11,196 bases of DNA from Deltaproteobacteria bacterium (GCA_019308625.1 JAFDHU010000043.1:1-11196), one strand, 5' to 3'. Positions 1 to 7,068 are shown, numbered from the stretch's first letter. The notes: generated by a model from the letters alone, not told the origin. Made by a program: numbers and translations.

Positions 1-397
1 GAAGGTGTTGTTATCCCAGTCCCACCATCCCAGTTCCACATCGTCCTCCACCACGGTGATGGTTTTGCTGGCATCAGTGAAGTTGAGCTTGGCTGTTTTG
101 ATGGCCGTGTCAACCGCCCCCCCTTGAATATAACAATAAGGGGGGTTGACGACCGGGATTAACGGGTAATTGTCTTTGGGGAAAAGGGCCCGGGCTCCGG
201 CCAGGGCGGCGGCATCGGCAGCGTTGGCCAGCTCATTTTTCACCGCATGGAGGTGCCCCACATCAATGACAACGGCCAGAAGGGCCACGGCGATCAATGA
301 CAACGGCCAGAAGGGCCACGGCGATGAAGATCAAAAAGACCGTCAAGGCGATCATTGAACCCTGGGAATTCTTGATGAAACGCACTATCTTCTGCAT
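1..397 (-). pseudogene. tadG: TadG-like Flp pilus assembly protein, frameshifted by a 31-bp duplication, partial at window edge
   Basis: The start is ATG at 397-395, with AAGGAGG just upstream overlapping the tadC stop, so translation begins well. The first 35 codons give a short basic N-terminus, a Gly-Ser at residues 13-14 and a hydrophobic segment ending in VVID. This matches the N-terminal membrane anchor of TadE/TadG-like proteins (Pfam 'Tad' family). The frame then shifts at a perfect 31-bp tandem repeat and ends at a TGA (265-263) after 44 residues. The proper frame resumes at 261 and stays open to the window edge (87 codons). It carries the family hallmark NELANAADAAALAGA and later VEDDVELGWW. 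Removing one repeat copy joins the two parts without a gap, so the gene was intact before the duplication. The family is a membrane-anchored pseudopilin-like component of Tad systems. The gene is either broken, phase-variable or misassembled here; the identity is firm, the state is not. Confidence 0.82.
262..323. repeat. Perfect 2 x 31-bp tandem duplication inside tadG
   Basis: Positions 262-292 and 293-323 are identical 31-base units beginning ATCAATGACAACGG on the plus strand. Because 31 is not a multiple of three, the duplication shifts the minus-strand tadG frame. The unit encodes the second half of the membrane helix (AVALLAVVID). No other copy was noticed in the window. Confidence 0.95.
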
Positions 398-407
398 GAC
401 GCCTCCT

Positions 408-1376
408 TTATTTCCATCGTCCCACTCCCGGGGCCATTTTGCCTTTGAGGTAGAAGCCCAGGAATTTTTGCATGATGTGGATGATACCGGGGCCGACCAC
501 CACGATGATGATGGCCGGGAAGATGCAGAATATCAAGGGAAAGATCATTTTCACCGGGAGCTTGGCGGCCTTTTCCTCGGCCCTTAAGATGCGCTGGGTC
601 CGGACAAAATCGCTGTGGTTGCGCAGGGCCGTGGCGATGCTGGCCCCCAGCCGGTCCGACTGAATGATTAAGGCCACCATGGATTTGACGCTCTGGACCT
701 CGGTGCGCCGGGCCAGGTTGTCAAAGGCCTCATCCCACGGGATACCGGTGCGCACCTCCGCTGCGGTGATGAGCAACTCATCCGAAAAGTCCTTGTAGGA
801 GTCCCGGACTTCCTCGGCCACCCGGTTGATGGTGGCATTCAGGGAAAGCCCCGCCTCCATACAGATGACAAACAGGTCCACAATGTCCGGCAGGGCCCGG
901 TCCAGGCGTTCCTGGCGCCGGCTGATGCGAAAATCCAGCACCTTGGTGGGCAGGGCGAAGCCGATCAAAGTGAGGGAAAAAGTCATGGCCAGATACAGGG
1001 GGCTTAAATTTCCCTTGATGAGGATCCATAACAGCGCCGGCACGGGCAGAAGCAGGGCGCAGATCAGCTTCAGGCCGAAATAAACCGCCGGGGCCTTGGG
1101 GTGGCGGAACCCGGCAATAATAAGGGACCGGCGCAGACTGGAGACCTTTTTCATGTCCCGCATGGCATACTGGCCCGACTTGGCGAACCAGTCCATAAAC
1201 CGGACCTTCCAGGGGTGGGTAGCCTCGGTGGGACGCAGTATGGTGGCCGCGGCGGCGCCCTTGCCGGGATTGTCCACCCGGTCCCGCACCCGCTGCCTTC
1301 TGCCCCACAAGGCCATGAGGGAGAAGGTCGCCAGGAATACCGCGACAAATACGGTCCCCCAGATTATCCAAACCAT
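408..1376 (-). CDS. tadC: Flp pilus inner-membrane platform protein TadC
   Basis: A 322-residue integral membrane protein of the type II secretion F (T2SSF/GspF) family. With TadB it forms the inner-membrane platform on which the TadA ATPase acts to polymerise or retract Flp pili. Hydrophobic segments lie at about residues 3-24, 98-118, 122-147 and 276-300. The cytoplasmic T2SSF domain spans about 155-285 and includes the family-typical stretch ALPDIVDLFVICMEAGLSLN (161-180) and the later AEVRTGIPWDEAF. Length and layout are normal for TadC. The ATG at 1376-1374 is preceded by GGAGAG. The gene lies 22 bp after tadB, and its TAA overlaps the Shine-Dalgarno of the next gene (tadG, 10 bp gap), which points to translational coupling. 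Assignment as TadC rather than TadB rests on gene order and the shorter N-terminal part. Confidence 0.93.
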   Translation of the reverse strand: MVWIIWGTVFVAVFLATFSLMALWGRRQRVRDRVDNPGKGAAAATILRPTEATHPWKVRFMDWFAKSGQYAMRDMKKVSSLRRSLIIAGFRHPKAPAVYFGLKLICALLLPVPALLWILIKGNLSPLYLAMTFSLTLIGFALPTKVLDFRISRRQERLDRALPDIVDLFVICMEAGLSLNATINRVAEEVRDSYKDFSDELLITAAEVRTGIPWDEAFDNLARRTEVQSVKSMVALIIQSDRLGASIATALRNHSDFVRTQRILRAEEKAAKLPVKMIFPLIFCIFPAIIIVVVGPGIIHIMQKFLGFYLKGKMAPGVGRWK

Positions 1377-1398
1377 AACGGCTCTCCGAAAAGTTAGA

Positions 1399-2394
1399 CT
1401 AACCCGCCTCTACGCCCTTGACCAGTCTTCTCAAGGACAAATAGCCGAGGATCAACAATATAAGCCCCGCCACCAGCATCTTGCGGCCCAGAGGGGTGGT
1501 CAGCAGGGCCTTTTCGTACTGGCTGGCCACCAGCATCAAGCCGAGAAAGGCTAGAATCGGCACAACGGTCATAATGGCAGCCGACATCCGGGCCATGGCG
1601 GTGAGGGCCCGAACCTTGACTTTGAAGTTCAACCGCCCCCGAATGACATGGGCGATCTTTTCCATCAGCTCAGCCAGGTTGCCGCCGGTGTCCTGCTGGA
1701 TCAACATGGCCGACACAAAGTAGCGCAGGTCCTGGCTGTCTACCCGCTCCAGCATGTGGACCATGGCATCAGACATGCTGATGCCGAAGCGCTGTTCTTC
1801 AAAAGTAATCCGCATCTCGGTGGCTATGGGGTCGTCCAGTTCATCGCCCAGCAGCTCAATGGCCGAGGGCAGGGTATGGCCGGCCCGCAGGGACCGGGCC
1901 AGCAGTTCCATGGCATCCGGCATCTGAGCTTCAAAGGCCAGGGTCTTTTTGTGCTTTTTCCATCTGGCATAAGTAAAGGGCACTGCCGCCAATCCCAAGC
2001 CGGCCAGCAGGCCTAGCAACATGCTACGGGTGAGCCAATCCACCGCCAGGAATCCCACAACCAGCAGGATAGCCGCCAGAGTCAGGAATCTCGAGGGCGA
2101 ATAGTAAATGTCCGCCTGCAGCAAGTCCCGCTGCAATTTGGCAAAACGCTGGGGACCCAGAAGAAACTGGAAGAAGCGATCCCGCAGGCCGGGTTTGTCG
2201 GCGCGATCCTTAAGGATCTGGAGCTTGACCAGATGTTCCAGACTTTCTTCGCTCAAGCGTTTGGTGATTTTGCCCCGCATTTGTATGGGCCGGATGACGA
2301 AATGATAGATGGCCATGCACAGCAGGATTACTCCTACCAGCACTAGGGAGATGCCCAGCGCATACCATAAATCCCGGGGCGTGACTCCAAACAT
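1399..2394 (-). CDS. tadB: Flp pilus inner-membrane platform protein TadB
   Basis: A 331-residue T2SSF-family membrane protein, the usual partner of TadC in the Tad inner-membrane platform. Predicted membrane segments are at about residues 10-34, 103-120, 124-141, 268-290 and 305-323. The cytoplasmic T2SSF domain runs from about 155 to 285, with the typical motif LARSLRAGHTLPSAIELL (165-182) followed by QQDTGGNLAELMEKIA near 233-248. The ATG at 2394-2392 lies only 3 bp after the cpaF stop, and its ribosome site (AGAAGG) falls inside the last codons of cpaF, so the two genes are probably translationally coupled. Length is normal for TadB and nothing in the sequence looks damaged. Confidence 0.94.
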   Translation of the reverse strand: MFGVTPRDLWYALGISLVLVGVILLCMAIYHFVIRPIQMRGKITKRLSEESLEHLVKLQILKDRADKPGLRDRFFQFLLGPQRFAKLQRDLLQADIYYSPSRFLTLAAILLVVGFLAVDWLTRSMLLGLLAGLGLAAVPFTYARWKKHKKTLAFEAQMPDAMELLARSLRAGHTLPSAIELLGDELDDPIATEMRITFEEQRFGISMSDAMVHMLERVDSQDLRYFVSAMLIQQDTGGNLAELMEKIAHVIRGRLNFKVKVRALTAMARMSAAIMTVVPILAFLGLMLVASQYEKALLTTPLGRKMLVAGLILLILGYLSLRRLVKGVEAG

Positions 2395-2397
2395 AGC

Positions 2398-3792
2398 CTA
2401 CCTTCTCGCTTCCAAGGGAAAGGCCCTGGACCTTCTTAACCTGCCGGAAGCCGGCGGGGTGAAATAGGAGTCGGGAATGGGAACCCCGTAAATTGCACAG
2501 CGGTCGGCGAATCTGGGTCTCACGCCGGTGGCCACAAACTGACCCAGGATTTTGCCGTCATCGGCTACGCCGTGACGGTCAAAGACAAAAATATCCTGCA
2601 GGCTGATGACCTCCCCCTCCATGCCGGTGATTTCGGAGATGGACACCACCCGGCGAACGCCGTCGCTGTGTCGGGCCAAGTGGATGATCACGTCCAGGGA
2701 GGAGCTGATGAGATGCCGCAGGGCCTTCTGGGGGATTTGATAGCCCGCCAGATTCACCATGGTTTCCAGACGCAATAAGGCGTCCCGAGGGCTGTTAGCG
2801 TGGATGGTGGTCATGGAGCCCTCATGGCCGGTGTTCATGGCCTGAAACATGTCCATGACCTCCGGTCCCCGGACCTCGCCCACAATGATGCGATCGGGAC
2901 GCATGCGCAACGCATTGCGCACCAGATCTCGCTGGGTGATTTCGCCTTTGCCTTCGATGTTGGGGGGGCGGGTCTCCAGCCGGCAGACATTCCTTTTCTG
3001 GAGCTGCAACTCCGCTGAGTCTTCCACGGTGACGATGCGCTCCTCCGGATCCAGGTAAGTGGAGAGGATATTAAGCAGGGTGGTTTTCCCGGAGCCGGTG
3101 CCGCCGGAAATCAGGATATTGAGCTTGGCCTTGACCGCCGCTCGCATCACTTCCGCCATCTCCGGAATCAGGGTGCCGCGGGCCAGGATCTCCTCTATGG
3201 TGGGACGCATCACCATAAAACGCCGGATAGACAGAATGGGACCATCCAGGGCCAAGGGCGGGATAATGGCGTTCACCCGGGACCCGTCCGGCAGACGGGC
3301 ATCCACCATAGGCGAGGACTCGTCAATGCGGCGGCCGATGTTGCTGACGATTTTATGAATAATCTTCATCAGATGGGCATTGTCGCGGAAACGCACATCG
3401 GTCAGATGCAGCATGCCGAAACGCTCAATGTAGACTTCGTCGTAGCGGTTCACCAAAATATCGGAGATGGTGTTGTCCCTGACCAAAGGCTCCAGTGGTC
3501 CCAGACCTAGAATCTCAAATTCCAGTTCTTCGGCAATGCGGGCCCGTTCCTCGGCGTTGAGGGGAAAGGGATCGTCGGCCAGCAATTGGGTCAAAGCCCG
3601 GCGTATTTCCGCGGCCACCAGGGTTTCTTCCATTTGCTCCAATTGGGCCAAGTCCAGACGCTCCACCAAGGTGCGATGAAGCCTTCTTTTGATGTCGTGC
3701 AGGATCTTTTCCCGCTCCTCGCGGGAGATAGGCCGCTGCTGGAACGCTTCAGAAGTCTTCCGTTCCGCTTTTCTGTCAGGTAGCCATGCCAT
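2398..3792 (-). CDS. cpaF: Flp pilus assembly ATPase CpaF/TadA
   Basis: A 464-residue cytoplasmic secretion ATPase of the type II/IV (GspE/VirB11-like) superfamily, the motor of the Tad pilus. All core motifs are present: Walker A GGTGSGKTT (residues 230-238), Asp box TVEDSAELQL (255-264), Walker B RIIVGEVRG (301-309) and His box HEGSMTTIHANSP (323-335). The N-terminal domain, about 25-200, contains the family-typical LGPLEPLVRD and ISDILVN region. No N-terminal receiver or FHA domain is fused. The start is the ATG at 3792-3790 with AAGGAG upstream at a rather long spacing of about 11 bases. No other in-frame start is better placed. The gene follows cpaE by 19 bp and is followed by tadB after 3 bp, the standard Tad order. 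An intact active site suggests a working motor. Confidence 0.97.
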   Translation of the reverse strand: MAWLPDRKAERKTSEAFQQRPISREEREKILHDIKRRLHRTLVERLDLAQLEQMEETLVAAEIRRALTQLLADDPFPLNAEERARIAEELEFEILGLGPLEPLVRDNTISDILVNRYDEVYIERFGMLHLTDVRFRDNAHLMKIIHKIVSNIGRRIDESSPMVDARLPDGSRVNAIIPPLALDGPILSIRRFMVMRPTIEEILARGTLIPEMAEVMRAAVKAKLNILISGGTGSGKTTLLNILSTYLDPEERIVTVEDSAELQLQKRNVCRLETRPPNIEGKGEITQRDLVRNALRMRPDRIIVGEVRGPEVMDMFQAMNTGHEGSMTTIHANSPRDALLRLETMVNLAGYQIPQKALRHLISSSLDVIIHLARHSDGVRRVVSISEITGMEGEVISLQDIFVFDRHGVADDGKILGQFVATGVRPRFADRCAIYGVPIPDSYFTPPASGRLRRSRAFPLEARR

Positions 3793-3811
3793 TTTCCTAG
3801 GTACTCCTTTT

Positions 3812-4993
3812 TTAGCTCAAAAGCCGGCGAAAAAAGCCTTTGGGTTGCTCCCCCTCATGTCTGCTTATCAGTTCCCTGGCCAAATTTTGCAGGCCCCGCC
3901 AGAGTTTGGAGCGTGGCGCCACCGCATCCAGGGACAAGCCCTGATTGATGGCTTCGATCAAGGCATTGTAGTCGCTGGGCAGGGTAGCAAAAACCGGCTG
4001 CAGAAAGATGTTTTCCACATCCTTCAAGCTCAAGGCAAAGTCCTTGGCATAGCGGTTGACAACCACCTTGACCGTATGGAAATCCACATCCCAATTGAAG
4101 AACATGGCCTTGAGCCTTTTCAGATTCTGCAGGTCGGGCACGGTAAGTTCGGTGATCAGCAGAATCTGGTCCGCCTCCTCCAAAACCGTGGCATACAGCA
4201 GGTCTATCCAGGAGCCCAAGTCAATGACAATCCATTGATAGGATTCCCGCAAGGCGCCGAAGATTTTACGCAGGGTCTGAGGATCGGCCAGATAGCCGGT
4301 ACCTACTGAATCCTCATAACTCCCCAGAAGGACATCCAAAGAGGACTTGTGTCTTTGGACCGTCTTCTGGATGAACAGGGCGTCCAGGCTGTCCACTCCC
4401 TGAATAAGGTCCACAATGGTGTGAGTACCTTTCAGGTCCAGGAACTGTCCGGCTTGAGGAAAAGGGCGGGCCAGGTCCACCAAGATTACCTGGTTGCGAT
4501 ACCGTTCTGACAAGGCTACCGCCAAGTTGGTGGACACCGCGGTGACCCCCACCCCGCCTTTGGTTCCGGTTACCGCCAGCAGTTGGCTGCGGAAGCCGTC
4601 CGCTTCCCTTTCTTGGGCAATGGTCTGACGCAGGCGCTCCACCATGGCCTGCACTTCCTCCACCTGCGGCGGGAGCTGGATAAAGGCATCCACCTTCAAG
4701 TTCATGACCCGGATGAGAAAGTCCGGATCCCGGCTCTGGGAGCACACCGCCAAGTGGGATTTGGGCAGTCGGCTCCTTATCTGCTCCAGCCAGGGGGGGA
4801 TGTGGTTCAGGCCGTCAAGATCCACCACCACCAGGTCCGGGGAGAGATTCTCATGCTGTTCCAGGAAAGTTTGATGATCCAGGGCCTGCTTGATAAACCG
4901 GAGATTGGGCAGTTCTTCCAGAACTTCCCGCAACCGGGTGTCTTCCTCCCCGGCGCCGTAGAGAATGGAGACCCGCAGACGCTCAGCAGCCAT
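3812..4993 (-). CDS. cpaE: Pilus localisation ATPase-like protein CpaE/TadZ
   Basis: A 393-residue soluble protein with the two-part layout of CpaE/TadZ. An atypical receiver-like N-terminal domain (about 5-125, with VVVDLD at 55-60) precedes a MinD/ParA-like ATPase domain (about 137-380). TadZ marks the cell site where the Tad apparatus is built. The P-loop reads GTKGGVGVT (143-151): the first signature lysine (K145) is kept, but the Walker lysine usually before Thr is a valine (V150). Such degenerate P-loops are known in the TadZ family, so this is not evidence of decay. A Walker-B-like WIVIDLGSW follows further on. The only suitable start is ATG 4993-4991, with a GAGG about 13 bases upstream, so initiation may be modest. 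The gene lies 117 bp after cpaB and 19 bp before cpaF. Confidence 0.93.
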   Translation of the reverse strand: MAAERLRVSILYGAGEEDTRLREVLEELPNLRFIKQALDHQTFLEQHENLSPDLVVVDLDGLNHIPPWLEQIRSRLPKSHLAVCSQSRDPDFLIRVMNLKVDAFIQLPPQVEEVQAMVERLRQTIAQEREADGFRSQLLAVTGTKGGVGVTAVSTNLAVALSERYRNQVILVDLARPFPQAGQFLDLKGTHTIVDLIQGVDSLDALFIQKTVQRHKSSLDVLLGSYEDSVGTGYLADPQTLRKIFGALRESYQWIVIDLGSWIDLLYATVLEEADQILLITELTVPDLQNLKRLKAMFFNWDVDFHTVKVVVNRYAKDFALSLKDVENIFLQPVFATLPSDYNALIEAINQGLSLDAVAPRSKLWRGLQNLARELISRHEGEQPKGFFRRLLS

Positions 4994-5028
4994 AGAACAA
5001 AATGTCCTCTAATTCAAAAATGCCATAG

Positions 5029-5046
5029 GTCGCCCCTCGGGGCGAC
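5029..5046 (-). promoter_or_regulatory. GC-rich hairpin in the cpaB-cpaE gap
   Basis: GTCGCCCC and GGGGCGAC form an 8-bp perfect inverted repeat separated by two bases, giving a 7-bp stem with a four-base loop in RNA. It is transcribed with the operon between cpaB and cpaE, about 35 bp before the cpaE start. No T-tract follows directly in the minus direction, so it is not a classical terminator. It may act as an mRNA processing, stability or attenuation element; that role is inferred. Confidence 0.5.
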
Positions 5047-5110
5047 ATAAAAACCACACTTCCCCCCAGGCCCGGAGGCCCCGGAGGAATGGCTGGAATA
5101 GTAATCATAT

Positions 5111-5908
5111 TTATAGGGCCGCAGCAGTACGCTGCATGCCCTTGATGACCTCAATGCTGGTATCCGGGCGGTTCTCCGATGGTGTTTCAGCCGGAGCCGG
5201 CCGCCTATAGGCCAACTGGGAGGTCAACACCCCTTTGGTGTAGAAGGTGCCCTGGTTGAGCTGGTTCCGCAGGGCCAAGCGGATCTTCCCCTGGTTGGTG
5301 GCCAGGTTGATAATTTCCGCCTCTTCCGGGGTCACCTCCAGGGTGACGGTGTTCACCACCTGAGGCTTTTTCTCGCCGGTTTGCTCCCAGATCTGGCCTT
5401 TGCTGAGCACCTTCAGGTTCTGCAGGATAATCTTGGAGAAGTGCTCGCCTTTGCTGTCGGGTGCCGGCATGTCCACCAGCAGGTCCACCCGGTCGCCGGG
5501 GTTGATGAACCCGGCCACTCCGGAGACGTCATCCACCCGCACGGTAACCGCCAGCTTGTTGGGGTCCAAAAGGCCCCCCAGTCCCGCCGCGGTGCCCTCC
5601 GGGGCCAGTTTGGTGAGCAGAATGGGTTCGCCCCGGGAAATGGGCACCTGCGCCACCCGGCCCTCTACCTGCTTGATGCTGCGCACGGCCTTGGGCGGCA
5701 CAATGTCCCTGGGCCACCTGGCGGTCCGGAGCATGCGGGCGGCCAGGGCCGTACCCGGGGAGATATCCAGGTCCGCCACCACCACCTGAGCGGTGGGCTT
5801 TTTCACCACCGCGGTCCGGCTGGTGATGTAGCGGTGAATCAGAAAGGTGGCCACCAGGCCCACAATGCCCGCCAGAATAAAATACTTGATGCCCGGAGGT
5901 AATTTCAT
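5111..5908 (-). CDS. cpaB: Flp pilus assembly protein CpaB/RcpC
   Basis: A 265-residue periplasmic protein anchored by one N-terminal membrane segment (about residues 9-27). It is followed by an SAF domain (about 40-105, with VVVADLDISPGTAL and ISRGEPILLTKLAP) and the RcpC/CpaB domain (about 110-230, with LAVTVRVDDVSGVAGFINPG and the typical GDRVDLLV). In Tad systems CpaB/RcpC works in the envelope, usually next to the secretin, and is needed for pilus output. Length is normal. The start ATG at 5908-5906 is preceded by GAGGTG overlapping the tadE stop (9 bp gap), suggesting coupled translation. In many Tad loci the secretin gene follows directly. Here a 117-bp gap with a hairpin leads straight to cpaE. 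Confidence 0.93.
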   Translation of the reverse strand: MKLPPGIKYFILAGIVGLVATFLIHRYITSRTAVVKKPTAQVVVADLDISPGTALAARMLRTARWPRDIVPPKAVRSIKQVEGRVAQVPISRGEPILLTKLAPEGTAAGLGGLLDPNKLAVTVRVDDVSGVAGFINPGDRVDLLVDMPAPDSKGEHFSKIILQNLKVLSKGQIWEQTGEKKPQVVNTVTLEVTPEEAEIINLATNQGKIRLALRNQLNQGTFYTKGVLTSQLAYRRPAPAETPSENRPDTSIEVIKGMQRTAAAL

Positions 5909-5917
5909 TATGACACC

Positions 5918-6358
5918 TCACTCCAGTCTCATGGTGGTTTCGGCCTCAATGGAAATATTCTGAAAGGCCGGGATAAGCGCATCCAAGATCAGCAGCCCGT
6001 GGGTGGCGGTGACCCTCACAGTGATATTCGCGCCAGCTTGGTATGTCGCCGGAGGTTCGGTAGGAAAGGACACCTGCCACTTCCCTGCTGGCAAAAAGTT
6101 GGAAAGATAATTATTCACTGCGTTTTGGGCCCGGACTTTCACGTCGTTGGGGCTGTAATCTTTGCGAAAAACAATGGCGGCCCGGGCCCCCTCCCGGCTG
6201 GCGTTGGTGATGGTGTGCTGCAAGTGCCACAGGTGGCCGGCTTCCACCAGCCCCACCAGGATCAGCACAATCAGGGGAAGCAGGAGAGCGAATTCTACCG
6301 TCACCACGCCCCGTTCCCGGGCTTGCCGCCGCCCTCTGGCCTTTAGTTGGGAAACCAT
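5918..6358 (-). CDS. tadE: TadE-like minor pseudopilin
   Basis: A 146-residue membrane protein with the TadE-like N-terminus: a basic leader, then RGVVTVEFALLLP (residues 16-28) leading into a single hydrophobic helix. The sequence fits prepilin-peptidase cleavage after Gly17, leaving Glu22 at +5, as in TadE/TadF pseudopilins. The rest is a small periplasmic domain beginning with the helix ITNASREGARAAIV, also typical. I chose the ATG at 6358-6356, because a GGAG sits 5 bases upstream. A further in-frame ATG at 6376 would add six residues but has no visible ribosome site. TadE is thought to be a minor pilin that helps Flp assembly. It lies downstream of the two pilin genes and 9 bp before cpaB. 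Confidence 0.9.
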   Translation of the reverse strand: MVSQLKARGRRQARERGVVTVEFALLLPLIVLILVGLVEAGHLWHLQHTITNASREGARAAIVFRKDYSPNDVKVRAQNAVNNYLSNFLPAGKWQVSFPTEPPATYQAGANITVRVTATHGLLILDALIPAFQNISIEAETTMRLE

Positions 6359-6424
6359 ATGGGCTCCGTTGCTCATTAAAGTTTTGGCCGTCGCTGCTTA
6401 ATCCTGCTGGCGGCCGACGTACTG

Positions 6425-6460
6425 CGGCGGAGGATCCCGTCTCAGGCGGGACCCCCGCCG
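6425..6460 (-). promoter_or_regulatory. Strong extended hairpin between the second pilin gene and tadE
   Basis: Positions 6425-6439 and 6447-6460 form a 14-bp stem with one G-U-type pair and one single-base bulge, around a 7-base loop. It falls in the leader of tadE, 27 bp after the end of the pilin-like gene. No T-run follows in the minus direction, so it is unlikely to be a simple intrinsic terminator. A likely job (inferred) is protecting the 3' end of abundant pilin mRNA or partly limiting read-through into the assembly genes. Confidence 0.6.
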
Positions 6461-6487
6461 TGATCAAGTTTGAAGGTTGCCTGTACC

Positions 6488-6691
6488 TTAGCTACCAGTA
6501 TTAAACCAGTTCATGCTGCTGGCGGCGCCCTGCGCGCCCTGCCCAGCAGTCTCAAAGAAAGAGTTTACGTGCCCGTACCAGACGGCCAAGGCTGCGGCCA
6601 ACAGGATGCCCACCGCGGCGATCATGATAACCGTGGAGGTGAGCTCGGCAGTGGCCGACTCATCCAGCAAAAACTGTTTGATGCGCTTCAT
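6488..6691 (-). CDS. Second small pilin-like protein, Flp-related
   Basis: A 67-residue protein with the shape of an Flp prepilin. It has a short basic leader (MKRIKQFLLDES), one long hydrophobic helix at about residues 20-40, and a small polar tail rich in Gly, Ala and Ser. The start ATG at 6691-6689 has a clear AAGGAGG about 10 bases upstream. The gene sits between the first Flp gene and tadE, exactly where pilin paralogs occur. The cleavage region reads DESATAELTSTV: there is no glycine where a prepilin peptidase would normally cut, and Glu16 would be at +5 only if Glu11 were at -1. The E-Y pair of standard Flp pilins is also missing. It could be a minor pilin, a pilin processed after Ala13, or an uncleaved membrane peptide. 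The gene is real with good confidence; the exact role is uncertain. Confidence 0.75.
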   Translation of the reverse strand: MKRIKQFLLDESATAELTSTVIMIAAVGILLAAALAVWYGHVNSFFETAGQGAQGAASSMNWFNTGS

Positions 6692-6815
6692 TGTATCAAA
6701 CCCTCCTTTTTATGTTTAGGTTTTTTTATTGCCTAGGGTTAAAGTTTTTTAAAAGTTTTTTTCAGGAAACCAGGAAACATTAATAATTTAATTACCAGTC
6801 ACCACCTCCCCTTTT

Positions 6816-6853
6816 GACAACTGTCCAGACAAGGACAGGGCCCCATGATTGTC
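6816..6853 (-). promoter_or_regulatory. Stem-loop between the two pilin genes
   Basis: CTGTCC (6821-6826) and GGACAG (6833-6838) form a 6-bp stem with a 6-base loop. GACAA (6816-6820) and TTGTC (6849-6853) can add an outer stem across a one-sided 10-base bulge. It lies in the 203-bp gap between the flp stop and the second pilin start. The rest of this gap is AT-rich and shows no convincing gene. There is no T-tract suited to termination. An mRNA-stability role is inferred. Confidence 0.4.
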
Positions 6854-6894
6854 TGGTTGGTTTTACTTGAACCTGACGTCATCTCCTGTCCGGA

Positions 6895-7068
6895 TCATTG
6901 CGGCGGCTGAAAGTACTGGCTGTAGGCGGCGAACAGGTCCGACAGACCGCCCTGCAGGGCCCAGATGCCGGCGGCCAGGAGGATGACGATGGCAGCCAGG
7001 AAAATCATATATTCGGTGGCCAGAATGGAACCCGAGTCCTCCCGCCAAAATGGTTTGATTCTTGTCAT
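6895..7068 (-). CDS. flp: Flp-family major pilin (57 aa)
   Basis: The ATG at 7068-7066 is preceded by GGGAGG at a 6-base spacing, and the frame runs 57 codons to TGA at 6897-6895. The protein has a short charged leader (MTRIKPFWREDSG), then SILATEYMIFLAAIVILLAAG, of which the part after TEY is a single hydrophobic helix, and a short aromatic tail ending YFQPPQ. The size, leader, Glu-Tyr pair and helix fit an Flp prepilin, the structural subunit of Tad pili. If cleaved after Gly13, Glu19 is at +6 rather than the usual +5. Cleavage after Ser14 would restore +5. The gene is first in the Tad operon, behind a candidate sigma-54 promoter, which suits an abundant regulated subunit. Its small size makes it easy to miss, and a longer out-of-frame reading over the same bases (6863-7048) is a shadow. 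Confidence 0.85.
   Translation of the reverse strand: MTRIKPFWREDSGSILATEYMIFLAAIVILLAAGIWALQGGLSDLFAAYSQYFQPPQ

Noticed and set aside
117..123. Second frameshift at a run of seven C in tadG
   Set aside because: Counting the run shows the family-like frame passes through it unbroken (QGGAVD), so only the 31-bp duplication disrupts the gene.
6863..7048. 61-codon minus-strand reading over the pilin region
   Set aside because: It is rich in Gly, His and Pro, has no ribosome site, and overlaps the well-supported 57-aa Flp frame, so it is a shadow.
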